64,000 bases of DNA from an uncultured bacterium (lineage in GTDB: Bacteria; Verrucomicrobiota; Lentisphaeria; Victivallales; UBA1829): the NCBI GenBank assembly GCA_949297765.1, contig CASFTV010000017.1, positions 16,946-80,945 of the forward strand, written 5' to 3'. The notes beneath the pieces were generated by a model that ran no database searches, was not told where the DNA came from, and was given only the letters and a program-made list of their open reading frames with translations. Below, in pieces: positions 43,028 to 51,619 of the stretch (position 1 is the stretch's first letter; every line of letters begins with the position of its first letter). The position numbers were made by a program, and so were the translations under genes.

Positions 43028-45881
43028 GTCTGCGGACCGCATTTTCCGGACGGGTTCCGGCGATGAGCTTTCTCTGGAGGAGAAGCTCGGCATTCTGCAT
43101 CTGGAATCCGGCGCGGTGAACGTGTTCCTTGAAATTCTTGCGGACGGACGGAGAAAAGAGCTTCTTTTCCTCTGCACGCTGAGCGGAGGAGGAATCCTTC
43201 TCTCTTCCATTCCGCGCGTTTCCGCGGGGGAGGACGAATGCCGTCTTCTTGCAATTCCCGCCGAAGAGAGTGTTTTCCGCTCGGCGGACACGGAACTTCC
43301 CGCGCCGGAGGAGATCGACGCATGGTGCGAGGCTCTGATGTCGGGAATCGTTCTGCGGGAGGGCGCCGGAACCAGCGCCCTTCAGTTCGACGGAGAAACC
43401 GCGGAGTTGGATGTCCCGGAAGGCGGATCACTGCGTTCCGCAGGAGGAATTCTGTGGGCGGAGGTTCTCTCCGGGACCGTGCATCACGAAGGGTTTCCGG
43501 AAAAACTCGGACAGGGGAGCGGCTGTCTGGCGCTGGTGACGCCGCGTTGTTCCGTGTGTGCGGCGGAAGAGACGATCCTGAAACTGCACAGGACCGCGTC
43601 TCTGTCGGACGATCAGCTTCGCCGCGCGCTTTCCGACTTCTGCGCGCTTGCGGTTCTGGAACATCTTGACCAGCGGGCCGTTCATGCGAAACAGCGGATC
43701 GACGACGAACGCTACGACGAGATCCGCTGCGGATTCGAACTCCAAAACAAACTGCGCATGCTCGGTTCCCTGACCGGAGTCGCCCGGAAGGAGAAAAAAA
43801 CAGCAACGGAGCAGGATCCGCTTCTTCTCGCCCTGCGGACCATTGCGGCGGATCACCATCTTGATTTTGCGATACCGGTGTCCGACCGGGACACCCAGCC
43901 TCCGGCGGAGCGTCTGCGGGAACTGGTTTCAAGCAACCGGTGGAGAATGCGGAAGGTGCGTCTTCCGGAGAATTTCCGTCACTTTTTTGCCGGGACCGTT
44001 CTTGGATTCTACGGGCCGGAAGGGATTCCGGCGGCGATCCGTCTCCGCGGCTACCGCTCCAGCTGGATCCATCCGGAGGACGGAAGCGAACATCCGCTGA
44101 GTGCCGGAGATGCGGAAAAATTCTCCTCCTCCGCGTACCGCTTCTACGAACAGTTCCCGGGCCGTATGCTGACCCGGAAGGAACTTGCTCTGTTTGCGCT
44201 TGCCGGTTTCCGGCGTCTGGCCCGGCGGATTGCGGTTCTTGGAGTCTGCATCGGACTGCTCGGATTTGTAATGCCGATTGCGACGGAGTATATCACAGGG
44301 CGGGTGATCCCGACCGCCAATACAATCGAACTCTGGCAGCTCACGGTTCTGCTTCTTTCCCTGACATTCTCGACAGCGCTGCTGGGTCTTGCTCCGCAGG
44401 TTTCCATGCTGGCGTACGGCGCCCATCAGACGGAACGGTTTCAGGCGGCGCTGTTCGATCATATTCTGAATGTGAAAATAGATTTTCTGCGTCGTTACAA
44501 CACCGGGGAGCTCTGCAGCCGTCTGCTTTCCGCCACCCGGATTCAGGAGACGCTGTTCGCGGTGCTGTCCGGGCAGTTTCTCGGCTCACTTTTCTCGCTT
44601 GCGAGTCTGCTGATGCTGTTTGTTTACAGCTGGCGTCTGGCACTTCTTGCGCTGCTGCTGATTCTGATCTACTGTCTGCTGATGAGCGGTCTGTTTCTTC
44701 TGAATCAGCGTCCGCTTGCCCGCGCGGCCGCGGCAGACGGACGGCTTGCGGGCATGCTCAAACAGTTTCTCGACGGAATTGCCAAGATCCGCGGGGCCGG
44801 CGCGGAAAACCGGATCGTTTCACGGTATCTGGATGACTATCTTCTGCTTGCGGAGGCGGATCGGGCCACGGCGCGGAACGCCGCCCGGATCGCTTTGCTG
44901 GATGTTTTCTTCCCGGCCGTGACGGCGATGGTGTTTTTCCTGTTTGCGGGAAGCATCTGGCGCGGATTGATGTCTCTGCCGGAATTCTTGGCGTTTCTCT
45001 GTGCGTACGGCGGATTTCAGCAGGGGGTGACCGGGAGTTTTTCCGGCGTGTGGCGTCTGGCGTCGATCCGTCCGGAAATCAAGCGCCTGATGCCGCTGAT
45101 TGAGGCGGAAACGGAGCGCGGACGGGCACAGCATCCCGGAGTTCTGAACGGAAGCGTGGAGATTTCCAATGTGACGTTCCGGTATGCGCCGGATCGGCCG
45201 GCGGTGCTCAGAAATGTTTCCATCAAGGCGAATCCGGGCGAGTTCATTGCGATTGTGGGGCCGTCGGGCGCCGGGAAAAGTTCGCTGGTGCGTCTGCTCC
45301 TCGGATTTGAACAGCCGGAAAAGGGAACGGTGTTCTACAACGGCCGGGATCTTTCCACGCTCGATGTTCACGCTGTCCGCCGCCAGCTCGGCGTGATCCT
45401 GCAGAACAGCCGGGTGATGCCGGGAACAATTCTCGACAACATTGTCACCGGAAGCGGATGCTCCCGCGCCGAGGCGGAACGGGCGGCTCAGCTTGCCGCG
45501 CTCGACCGGGATCTCAGTGAGATGCCCATGGGATTGTACACCACCGTTTCCGAAGAGCTGATTTCCGGCGGTCAGCAGCAGAGGATTCTGATTGCCCGCG
45601 CCCTGGTCGGGAACCCGGCGGTCATTCTGATGGACGAGTCCACCAGTGCGCTGGACAATGCCGCGCAGGAGCAGATCCGCCGGAACATGGAACGTCTTCC
45701 GGTGACGCGGATCATCATCGCCCAGCGTCTTTCGACAGTGGTGAATGCCGACCGGATCTATGTTCTGAATCAGGGCCGGATTGAACAGTGCGGAACCTTC
45801 CGCGAGCTCATGGAGCGCGAAGGTCTGTTCCGGGAACTTGCTGAACGTCAATTGCTTTACAAGGAGTCGCAGACACGATGA
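43020..45881 (+). CDS. NHLP bacteriocin ABC exporter, permease/ATPase without peptidase
   Basis: A 953-residue second exporter of the cassette. Residues 1-360 have no membrane helix and no C39 residues; they form a soluble region characteristic of this NHLP subgroup. Membrane helices cover about 395-680. The ATPase has GPSGAGKSS, LISGGQQQRILIARAL and VILMDESTSALDN. It presumably pairs with the peptidase exporter as a heterodimer or second step. GGAGG lies 6 bases before the start. The stop overlaps the binding-protein gene by ATGA. Confidence 0.9.
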   Translation: MSESADRIFRTGSGDELSLEEKLGILHLESGAVNVFLEILADGRRKELLFLCTLSGGGILLSSIPRVSAGEDECRLLAIPAEESVFRSADTELPAPEEIDAWCEALMSGIVLREGAGTSALQFDGETAELDVPEGGSLRSAGGILWAEVLSGTVHHEGFPEKLGQGSGCLALVTPRCSVCAAEETILKLHRTASLSDDQLRRALSDFCALAVLEHLDQRAVHAKQRIDDERYDEIRCGFELQNKLRMLGSLTGVARKEKKTATEQDPLLLALRTIAADHHLDFAIPVSDRDTQPPAERLRELVSSNRWRMRKVRLPENFRHFFAGTVLGFYGPEGIPAAIRLRGYRSSWIHPEDGSEHPLSAGDAEKFSSSAYRFYEQFPGRMLTRKELALFALAGFRRLARRIAVLGVCIGLLGFVMPIATEYITGRVIPTANTIELWQLTVLLLSLTFSTALLGLAPQVSMLAYGAHQTERFQAALFDHILNVKIDFLRRYNTGELCSRLLSATRIQETLFAVLSGQFLGSLFSLASLLMLFVYSWRLALLALLLILIYCLLMSGLFLLNQRPLARAAAADGRLAGMLKQFLDGIAKIRGAGAENRIVSRYLDDYLLLAEADRATARNAARIALLDVFFPAVTAMVFFLFAGSIWRGLMSLPEFLAFLCAYGGFQQGVTGSFSGVWRLASIRPEIKRLMPLIEAETERGRAQHPGVLNGSVEISNVTFRYAPDRPAVLRNVSIKANPGEFIAIVGPSGAGKSSLVRLLLGFEQPEKGTVFYNGRDLSTLDVHAVRRQLGVILQNSRVMPGTILDNIVTGSGCSRAEAERAAQLAALDRDLSEMPMGLYTTVSEELISGGQQQRILIARALVGNPAVILMDESTSALDNAAQEQIRRNMERLPVTRIIIAQRLSTVVNADRIYVLNQGRIEQCGTFRELMEREGLFRELAERQLLYKESQTR

Positions 45882-47026
45882 AAAACGGGATTATTCTTCT
45901 TCTTTCAGCGCTGGTGGTTTTCCTTCTGCTGTTTTCCATCGGCGCGTTCCGCCACGGCGATATCATGGCCCGGGACGATTATTCAAAACAGAGGAAAAAA
46001 CGGATTTCGGAAGTCTCCCGTTCGGCGGAATGGAACATCGGCATTGCCGCCTCGGTGGCCAATCCGGTCAACAAGCAGGTGATTCACGGAATCCGGATTG
46101 CGGCGGAGATTGTCAACGGCGAAGGCGGAGTCCTCGGAAAACCGATCAAACTGCGTCTGGAGGATTCCAGAGGGTCGTTCCCGGAAAGCAAGTTTCTTGT
46201 CCAGGATTTCTGTGAGGATTTCCGGACGGCGATGCTGATCGGGGCATTTTCTTCGGTCACAGTGCTGCCGTCCCGTGCGCTTTCGCAGTTTCATGCGCTG
46301 CCGCTGCTGTCGCCGATTGCCACGCTGCCTTCCGGACTGCCGGAATTGAATCCGGATCTCTTTTTCGCCGTTCTTCCGCCGCTTGCGTTCTGGGCGGAGC
46401 CGATCGTGAACGGACTGAAAGAGAAAGGATACCGGCGGATTCTGATTCTCTCCCAGGAAAGCCCCTATTACGGAGGGGTGTTTGCTTCGCATCTGGAGCG
46501 GTCGATGGAGGAGACGCGTTTCTTTTCGGATGTGTTCCGCACCTCTTTCAGCCCTCCGGCGGAGGAACAGACGTTTTATCAGGTTCTCCGCTTTTTCCAG
46601 GAAAACCGGATTTTCGACGCGATCGTGTTTACCGGCAGCATCGAGGAACTCCTGAAGCTCGGCACGGTGATGAAGGAACTGAACATGAAACTCCCTGTTT
46701 ACGGGACGGATCTTCTGGATGTTCCGAACCGGGACCGGCTGCTTTCGGGATTCCCGTCCGATCTTTTTTTCCCGCGGGTTTCCGGGACGATTCTGATGGA
46801 TTCCAGATTCAGTACGGAGTGGCGCAGACGCTTCGGTTCCGATCCGGGAATCTGGGAACAGTGCGGCGCTCTCAGCATCTTTTTCTTTGCCCGGGCTCTG
46901 GATCTCCGCGGATCCTACGACCCGGAATCCCTTGTCCGGACCATGAAAAAAGAATGGAGCGAACTGATGAACCATTGCGTTTACTCGCTTCAGACAAGCC
47001 TGGAGTGCCGGAATGCCGGAAAATGA
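45878..47026 (+). CDS. Membrane-anchored type-1 periplasmic binding protein of the peptide cassette
   Basis: A 382-residue protein. An N-terminal hydrophobic segment (about 4-24) looks like an uncleaved anchor rather than a signal peptide. The remainder is a branched-chain-amino-acid-binding-like (type-1) fold: WNIGIAASVANPVNKQVIHG, IRIAAEIVNGEGGVLGKPIK, AMLIGAFSSVTVLPS, and YRRILILSQESPYYGGVFAS. Such proteins bind amino acids or small peptides and often feed signal receptors. No permease for uptake is present; the neighbours are exporters and a sigma factor. It could sense the exported peptide or a competitor signal; that is inference. The stop overlaps the sigma gene by 14 bases. Confidence 0.82.
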   Translation: MKNGIILLLSALVVFLLLFSIGAFRHGDIMARDDYSKQRKKRISEVSRSAEWNIGIAASVANPVNKQVIHGIRIAAEIVNGEGGVLGKPIKLRLEDSRGSFPESKFLVQDFCEDFRTAMLIGAFSSVTVLPSRALSQFHALPLLSPIATLPSGLPELNPDLFFAVLPPLAFWAEPIVNGLKEKGYRRILILSQESPYYGGVFASHLERSMEETRFFSDVFRTSFSPPAEEQTFYQVLRFFQENRIFDAIVFTGSIEELLKLGTVMKELNMKLPVYGTDLLDVPNRDRLLSGFPSDLFFPRVSGTILMDSRFSTEWRRRFGSDPGIWEQCGALSIFFFARALDLRGSYDPESLVRTMKKEWSELMNHCVYSLQTSLECRNAGK

Positions 47027-47549
47027 GCCGGAACAGACTGCCGGAGGAATCTCGGAACGCATCCTGACCGATGCCTATTTCGCGTTTGCCGGGGAACTGC
47101 GGAACTATATCCGCGGCCTTTGCGGAAGCGCCGCCGTTGCGGAGGAGATCGTTCAGGAGACCTTCGTGCGGACCTGGGAGAAACGCGATTCGTTCGAAGC
47201 CGGCCGGCCGCTGCGTCCTTTCCTTTACAAGATTGCCCAGAATCTTGCATTTGAACGGTTCCGCCGGGAGCGCAATCTCCTTTCGTTCGGCGACGTTCCC
47301 GACTCCATCGACGAGCAGGACGGCTTCTCCGCTCCCGCCACCATGCACATCAAATGGCGGATCTATGTTGCGCTTTCCATGCTCGCTCCGAACGTGCGGG
47401 AGGCCTATCTGCTGGCCCGGATCCGGAAATGTTCAATCCGCCAGATCGCCCGCATTCAGGGCGTCAGCGAGGTCGCCGTCAAGGTGAGAATCCATCGAGC
47501 ACGCGGAAAATTGATGGAACTTCTTGCCGATCTGAAAAAAAAGATGTAA
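47013..47549 (+). CDS. ECF-type RNA polymerase sigma factor
   Basis: A 178-residue sigma factor with only regions 2 and 4. Region 2 is about 22-90 (EEIVQETFVRTWEKRDSFEA, LRPFLYKIAQNLAFERFRRE). Region 4 is about 120-170 (LAPNVREAYLLARIRKCSIR, then GVSEVAVKVRIHRARGKL). No anti-sigma gene is adjacent. It lies between the binding-protein gene and the peptide genes, so it probably drives the cassette or the peptide genes. The start is inside the previous gene, preceded by GGAGTGCCGG. Its target promoter could not be identified in the 51 bases before the first peptide gene. Confidence 0.9.
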   Translation: MPENEPEQTAGGISERILTDAYFAFAGELRNYIRGLCGSAAVAEEIVQETFVRTWEKRDSFEAGRPLRPFLYKIAQNLAFERFRRERNLLSFGDVPDSIDEQDGFSAPATMHIKWRIYVALSMLAPNVREAYLLARIRKCSIRQIARIQGVSEVAVKVRIHRARGKLMELLADLKKKM

Positions 47550-47600
47550 CTTTTTCGGTCCGTCCGCATATTATAGACAGATACAACCGGAGTTCAAATC

Positions 47601-47894
47601 ATGAGTATGGATGCCATCAACAAATTCTATGACGCACTGGACCGCAATGCGGGGCTGCAGGCCCATGTCGAGGAGATCCGTCTCCGCCATGCAAAGGCCG
47701 CGTTTCAGGAATTTCAGCAGTTCGCCGCACAGAACGGATTCGAGTTTTCCGCGGAAGAATTCCGATCCTTCCGGGAGGAACTGGAGGTCCTTTCCGAAGA
47801 GGATATGCGTCGGATTGTCGGCGGCTCCGCCGTATTTCAGGAGTTTGCGCCGCCTTCGGCCGGAATCCCTGAATATGAACACTGGACCTTCTGA
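47601..47894 (+). CDS. Nif11-like leader peptide with Gly-Gly site and cysteine-free tail
   Basis: A 97-residue precursor-like peptide, first of two. Residues 1-75 match the Nif11 leader: MSMDAINKFYDALDRNAGLQ at the start, FAAQNGFEFSAEEFRSFREE in the middle, and LSEEDMRRIVGG ending at Gly-Gly 74-75, the site for the C39 exporter. The 22-residue tail begins SAVFQEFAPP and ends PEYEHWTF; it has no cysteine. GGAG lies 8 bases before the ATG. The tail is unlike lanthipeptide cores, so it may be exported unmodified or be modified at Ser, Thr or aromatic residues. No maturase is near. Confidence 0.85.
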   Translation: MSMDAINKFYDALDRNAGLQAHVEEIRLRHAKAAFQEFQQFAAQNGFEFSAEEFRSFREELEVLSEEDMRRIVGGSAVFQEFAPPSAGIPEYEHWTF

Positions 47895-47897
47895 CCG

Positions 47898-48134
47898 ATG
47901 AGCCAGAAGGCCGTCGAAGAATTTTTCCGCCGTCTTTCGGAGGATCCCGGTCTCCAGCGGGAGGCATGTGAAACCTGTGCGCTTTTCGCCGGAACTTCGC
48001 CCGCCGATACGGAAATCTTTCCCGCCATCGCCAGACTTGCCCGCAAGCACGGATTCCATTTTACGCTGGAGGAGTTCCGCGAGTTCCCGTTCGAATCGCT
48101 CTGCGGAAGTTCCGCGGAGACCGGTTCGCTCTGA
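47898..48134 (+). CDS. Nif11-like small protein without Gly-Gly site
   Basis: A 78-residue companion to the previous peptide. It starts MSQKAVEEFFRRLSEDPGLQ and has ARLARKHGFHFTLEEFREFP, the Nif11 pattern, but ends FESLCGSSAETGSL without the Gly-Gly that the exporter would need. It has cysteines in the helix (CETCALF) and one near the end. It starts 3 bases after the previous stop with no clear ribosome-binding site, so it is probably translated by coupling. It may be a chaperone-like or decoy Nif11 protein rather than a precursor. Confidence 0.75.
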   Translation: MSQKAVEEFFRRLSEDPGLQREACETCALFAGTSPADTEIFPAIARLARKHGFHFTLEEFREFPFESLCGSSAETGSL

Positions 48135-48164
48135 TTGTTCTTCCGGAAGACGCGGAACACCGGT

Positions 48165-49331
48165 TCAGGAAGTTTTCCGGAAAGCTCCTTCCGTCCGTCC
48201 GGAAACAGCGGAATTTCTTGTTCCGCCCGCTATGCGGATCGCCAGCGATTCCAGACAGCGCCGCGCATCGGCACCGGTGACAATGGCCCGGTTTGCCTCG
48301 AAAATTGCATCGAACACATCCGCCATTTCGCGTGGAGAGAAGCGTTTGACGCTGCCCCACATTTTGAATGCGCGGAACGGGTGCATGGAGACAAAGGAGT
48401 TTTTCACGCCTTTGTTTTTCAGTTCGGCGAACAGATTCTCGAAGTATCCCGGGCTTGCCGAATCCGGAATGGAGTAGCGTTCGCCCTCACATTTCAGAGT
48501 CAGGAGCTTTTTGAATTCGGAGGAGACCGCGCCGAGAATCGCCAGTTCGACTTTTCCGGAGGACCCCTGTTCCAGAGTGCCGATGATGGCGGGAATCAGG
48601 GCGATCGCCTTTGCCGCATTGCGTTCCGCCAGAGCGCTGGAGAACTCCCAGGAGAGCGCTTCCGGAGTCACGGCGCAGACCGTGTGGCAGTCCCGGAGCG
48701 TGATTTCCGGTTGTCCTTCCGTGTAGGCGAGGAGTTTGTCGAGTTCGTTTTTCAATCTCGGCAGATCACCGCCGGAGGTTTCCGCCAGGAAGGTTGCGGC
48801 TTCCGCGGAGATCCGTTTCCCGGATTCGGCGCAGAGGTCCCGGACTTTCCGGGTCATTGCCGCACCGAAATCGCGGGCTTTCGGATCCATTTTTTCGAAC
48901 CAGTTCATGGATCCCCCGCCCGCCTGGCAGATTGCGGCACAGGTTTTGTAGAAGGTGCGTTTCCGGTCCATGCCGGGACCGTCGATGACAACGGTGATCC
49001 GGTCGGCAAGCCCTTCCCGGAAGAGGTCGGCAATATGGTCCAGACGGCTTTTCCGTTTTTTGTCGGAAGGTTCGGCAAACGCATCTTCAAATTTATTGAA
49101 GTGCCGGAGCCATACGGTCTTTTCCGGTGTAAGGAACGGAGGGGTCGTCACGGCGTTGATGAACTGATCGAGCAGTTCATCGTATTTTCCCGTGTCGGAG
49201 TCGCCGCGGATGATTTCCAGCGACGGGTCCTCCTCCGGCGACTCCCCGCAGCGTTCGCGGATGAATTTCGCAACCTGCTGCTTGATGGAGAAGTCGTCGT
49301 TTCCGGAAAAAATGTGAAGCCATTCGCTCAT
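48165..49331 (-). CDS. holA: DNA polymerase III delta subunit
   Basis: A 388-residue clamp-loader subunit. It starts LHIFSGNDDFSIKQQVAKFI; NKFEDAFAEPSDKKRKSRLD is followed by ITVVIDGPGMDRKRTFYKTC, then RISAEAATFLAETSGGDLPR and LKNELDKLLAYTEGQPEITL, which is the delta pattern (LxxExxKLxxY). It opens the beta clamp during loading. The family is divergent, and the length is slightly above usual. It is convergent with the second Nif11-like gene across 30 bases and follows the M42 peptidase gene by an ATGA overlap. Confidence 0.88.
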   Translation of the reverse strand: MSEWLHIFSGNDDFSIKQQVAKFIRERCGESPEEDPSLEIIRGDSDTGKYDELLDQFINAVTTPPFLTPEKTVWLRHFNKFEDAFAEPSDKKRKSRLDHIADLFREGLADRITVVIDGPGMDRKRTFYKTCAAICQAGGGSMNWFEKMDPKARDFGAAMTRKVRDLCAESGKRISAEAATFLAETSGGDLPRLKNELDKLLAYTEGQPEITLRDCHTVCAVTPEALSWEFSSALAERNAAKAIALIPAIIGTLEQGSSGKVELAILGAVSSEFKKLLTLKCEGERYSIPDSASPGYFENLFAELKNKGVKNSFVSMHPFRAFKMWGSVKRFSPREMADVFDAIFEANRAIVTGADARRCLESLAIRIAGGTRNSAVSGRTEGAFRKTS

Positions 49332-50407
49332 ACGCCGTCGATTCCCGGGATGAAGGTGGTTTTCTCATCCAGAGAAGAGATGGTGTCGGCAATGAGTTTT
49401 GCCGCATTTTCGGCATCGCGGAGATCGCACATTTCGACCGGCGTGTGCATGTAGCGGTTCGGGATGCTGACAAGCGCGGTTGCGACGCCGGCGCGGGAAA
49501 GCTGGATCTGAGCGGTGTCGGTTCCGCCGCTGGCGCGGTGGCCTGCTTCGATCTGAACGGGGATCTTTCCTTTTTTCGCCGCACTGATGAGTCTGGAGTA
49601 GAGAACGGGGTTGATATCCGCATTGCGGCAGATGATGGGTCCGCCGCCGAGGGTGACATCGCCCCACTGCTTCTTTTCGACGCCGGGGACATCGGTTGCG
49701 AATCCGACGTCGACCGCGATTGCGGCCTGCGGATCAATGGCGAACGAGCTGGTTTTCGCTCCGCGCAGACCAAGCTCCTCCTGAACGGTGCCGACCGCGT
49801 ATACACCGAGTTTGCAGTCGCGTTCGGAAAGGAGACGGAAGGCTTCGGCGATCACGAATGCGCCGATCTTGTCGTCAAGCCCCTTCGACATGACACGGTT
49901 CTTCCCGAACCGCGCATAGTTGACCCGGAACGCGACCGGATCCCCGATCGAAATGAGTTTTTCCGCCTCGCTCCTGCTTTCGGCTCCGATATCAATCCAG
50001 AGGTCGTTGATTTCCATGACCGTTTCCCGTTCCTTCGGGGTCTGCAGGTGGATCGGTTTGCGGCCGATGACGCCGGGAACTTTTCCGGTGGCTGTGAGGA
50101 TGTCGACTTCGAGTCCGGGGAGAGTCACTTTGTCGATGCCGCCGACCGCCCGGAAGGTGACAAGTCCCTCGTCGGTGATGTAGACCACCTGGAATCCGAT
50201 TTCATCGTAATGCCCGGCCAGCATGATCCGGAACGGGGAATCGGGATTCAGAATTGCGATGGAGTTGCCTGTCACATCGACATAAAGCTCGTCCGCAAAG
50301 GGTTCCAGACGTTTCCGGAAGACCGCGGCGCAGGGAATTTCGAATCCGGAAGGACCGGAAGTCCGCATTAATTCGTCAAAAAACTTTAAACTTGACGCAT
50401 TCAGCAT
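49328..50407 (-). CDS. M42-family metallopeptidase
   Basis: A 359-residue dinuclear aminopeptidase (FrvX/TET type). Metal and catalytic motifs are MLAGHYDEIGFQVVYI (His-Asp), MSKGLDDKIGAFVIAE (bridging Asp), TVQEELGLRGAK (catalytic Glu pair), AVDVGFATDVPG (Asp ligand), and NRYMHTPVEMCDL (last His). It probably forms a large cytosolic tetrahedral particle that trims peptides. AAGGAG lies 7 bases upstream. It is divergent from prfB and overlaps holA by ATGA. Confidence 0.92.
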   Translation of the reverse strand: MLNASSLKFFDELMRTSGPSGFEIPCAAVFRKRLEPFADELYVDVTGNSIAILNPDSPFRIMLAGHYDEIGFQVVYITDEGLVTFRAVGGIDKVTLPGLEVDILTATGKVPGVIGRKPIHLQTPKERETVMEINDLWIDIGAESRSEAEKLISIGDPVAFRVNYARFGKNRVMSKGLDDKIGAFVIAEAFRLLSERDCKLGVYAVGTVQEELGLRGAKTSSFAIDPQAAIAVDVGFATDVPGVEKKQWGDVTLGGGPIICRNADINPVLYSRLISAAKKGKIPVQIEAGHRASGGTDTAQIQLSRAGVATALVSIPNRYMHTPVEMCDLRDAENAAKLIADTISSLDEKTTFIPGIDGV

Positions 50408-50434
50408 TATATTACTCCTTTCATTGAGGTTTGC

Positions 50435-50456
50435 TTAAACGACAACGGTTGTTTAA
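50435..50456. repeat. Inverted repeat between the M42 peptidase and prfB genes
   Basis: ACAAC-G-GTTGT (50442-50452) is flanked on each side by TTAA (50435-50438 and 50453-50456). It lies in the 94-base divergent region, 28 bases upstream of the M42 start. It could be an operator for either gene. Confidence 0.4.
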
Positions 50457-50501
50457 AAATTTTTGCAGGTGCCAAAAAATTCAACACCATGGAAATGTAT
50501 C

Positions 50502-51593
50502 ATGACAATTGAAGAATTAAAATCGAAATCCGCAGAAATTTCGGAAAGAGTTGCCTATCTTGCCAAATTTCTGAAGATTGCGGACCATCAGGCGCTGGTC
50601 CGGGAGCTGGAAGAGGTCATGACGAGACCCGATTTCTGGGACGACAAGGAGAAAGCCCAGGAAACGGTTCAGAAACTCAGCTCCGAGAAAAACATCGTCG
50701 AACCGTTTGAGAATCTCCGGAAACATTCGGACGACTTCTGCGCTCTCGCGGAATTCGCCGCGGAGGATGAATCCTTTCTCGCGGAGGCCGATACCGCATA
50801 CGCCGATCTCGAAAAGGAGATCGACAAAATGGAGCTCCTCAGCTTTCTTTCCGGAAAATTCGACCGCATGAACTGCTTCTTTTTCATCCATGCGGGCGCC
50901 GGCGGAACCGAATCCTGCGACTGGGCTTCGATTCTCCTGCGGATGTACCGCCGCTGGTTCGAACGCAAAGGCTACAAGGATGAGATCATCGACATGCAGC
51001 CCGGCGACGAGGCCGGAATCAAAAGTGCAACTCTCCGCGTGGAGGGTGATTTCGCCTACGGATATCTCAAATGCGAGCGCGGCGTACACCGCCTGGTCCG
51101 CATTTCGCCGTTCGACAGCAATGCGCGCCGCCACACGTCGTTTGCCTCCGCCGATGCGTTTCCCGAACTCAAGGAGGATCTTGATATTCAGATTGACGAG
51201 AAGGATCTGCGCATCGACACCTACCGGGCGAGCGGCGCGGGCGGTCAGTATGTCAACCGGACCGACTCCGCCGTCCGCATCACTCACATCCCGACCGGCA
51301 TCGTGGTCTCCTGCCAGATGGAACGATCCCAGCACAAGAACCGGGCCATGGCGTACAAAATGCTTCAGGCGCGCCTCTATGAAGCTCAGGAGGAGGCGCG
51401 GAAGCGGGAGGCCGAACAGATCGCGGGAGAAAAATCCGAAATCGGCTGGGGGAACCAGATCCGCTCCTATGTGCTTCAGCCGTATCAGATGGTCAAGGAT
51501 CTGCGCACCGGCTGCGAGACCGGCAACACTGCGGCGGTTCTCGACGGCGATATTGACCAGTTCGTCGAAGCCTATCTGCGCTACACCAAATAA
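50502..51593 (+). CDS. prfB: Peptide chain release factor 2
   Basis: A 363-residue RF2 that releases peptides at UGA and UAA stops. The SPF tripeptide is in VRISPFDSNARRHTSFAS, and the GGQ motif in YRASGAGGQYVNRTDSAVRI. The N-terminal region has ELEEVMTRPDFWDDKEKAQE, typical of RF2. No in-frame UGA or CUUUGA sequence is present near codon 25; the coding sequence continues straight through, so there is no autoregulatory frameshift. ATG at 50502 has a weak GGAAA upstream; an upstream TTG gives a longer but poorly supported start. Confidence 0.95.
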   Translation: MTIEELKSKSAEISERVAYLAKFLKIADHQALVRELEEVMTRPDFWDDKEKAQETVQKLSSEKNIVEPFENLRKHSDDFCALAEFAAEDESFLAEADTAYADLEKEIDKMELLSFLSGKFDRMNCFFFIHAGAGGTESCDWASILLRMYRRWFERKGYKDEIIDMQPGDEAGIKSATLRVEGDFAYGYLKCERGVHRLVRISPFDSNARRHTSFASADAFPELKEDLDIQIDEKDLRIDTYRASGAGGQYVNRTDSAVRITHIPTGIVVSCQMERSQHKNRAMAYKMLQARLYEAQEEARKREAEQIAGEKSEIGWGNQIRSYVLQPYQMVKDLRTGCETGNTAAVLDGDIDQFVEAYLRYTK

Positions 51594-51619
51594 AACCGGC
51601 GGGGAAGGGGATTCCAGAC

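Noticed and set aside
47550..47600. ECF-type promoter before the first Nif11 gene
   Set aside because: No convincing -35/-10 pair could be assigned in the 51 bases.
50440..50620. RF2 programmed frameshift
   Set aside because: No in-frame stop or slippery site near codon 25.
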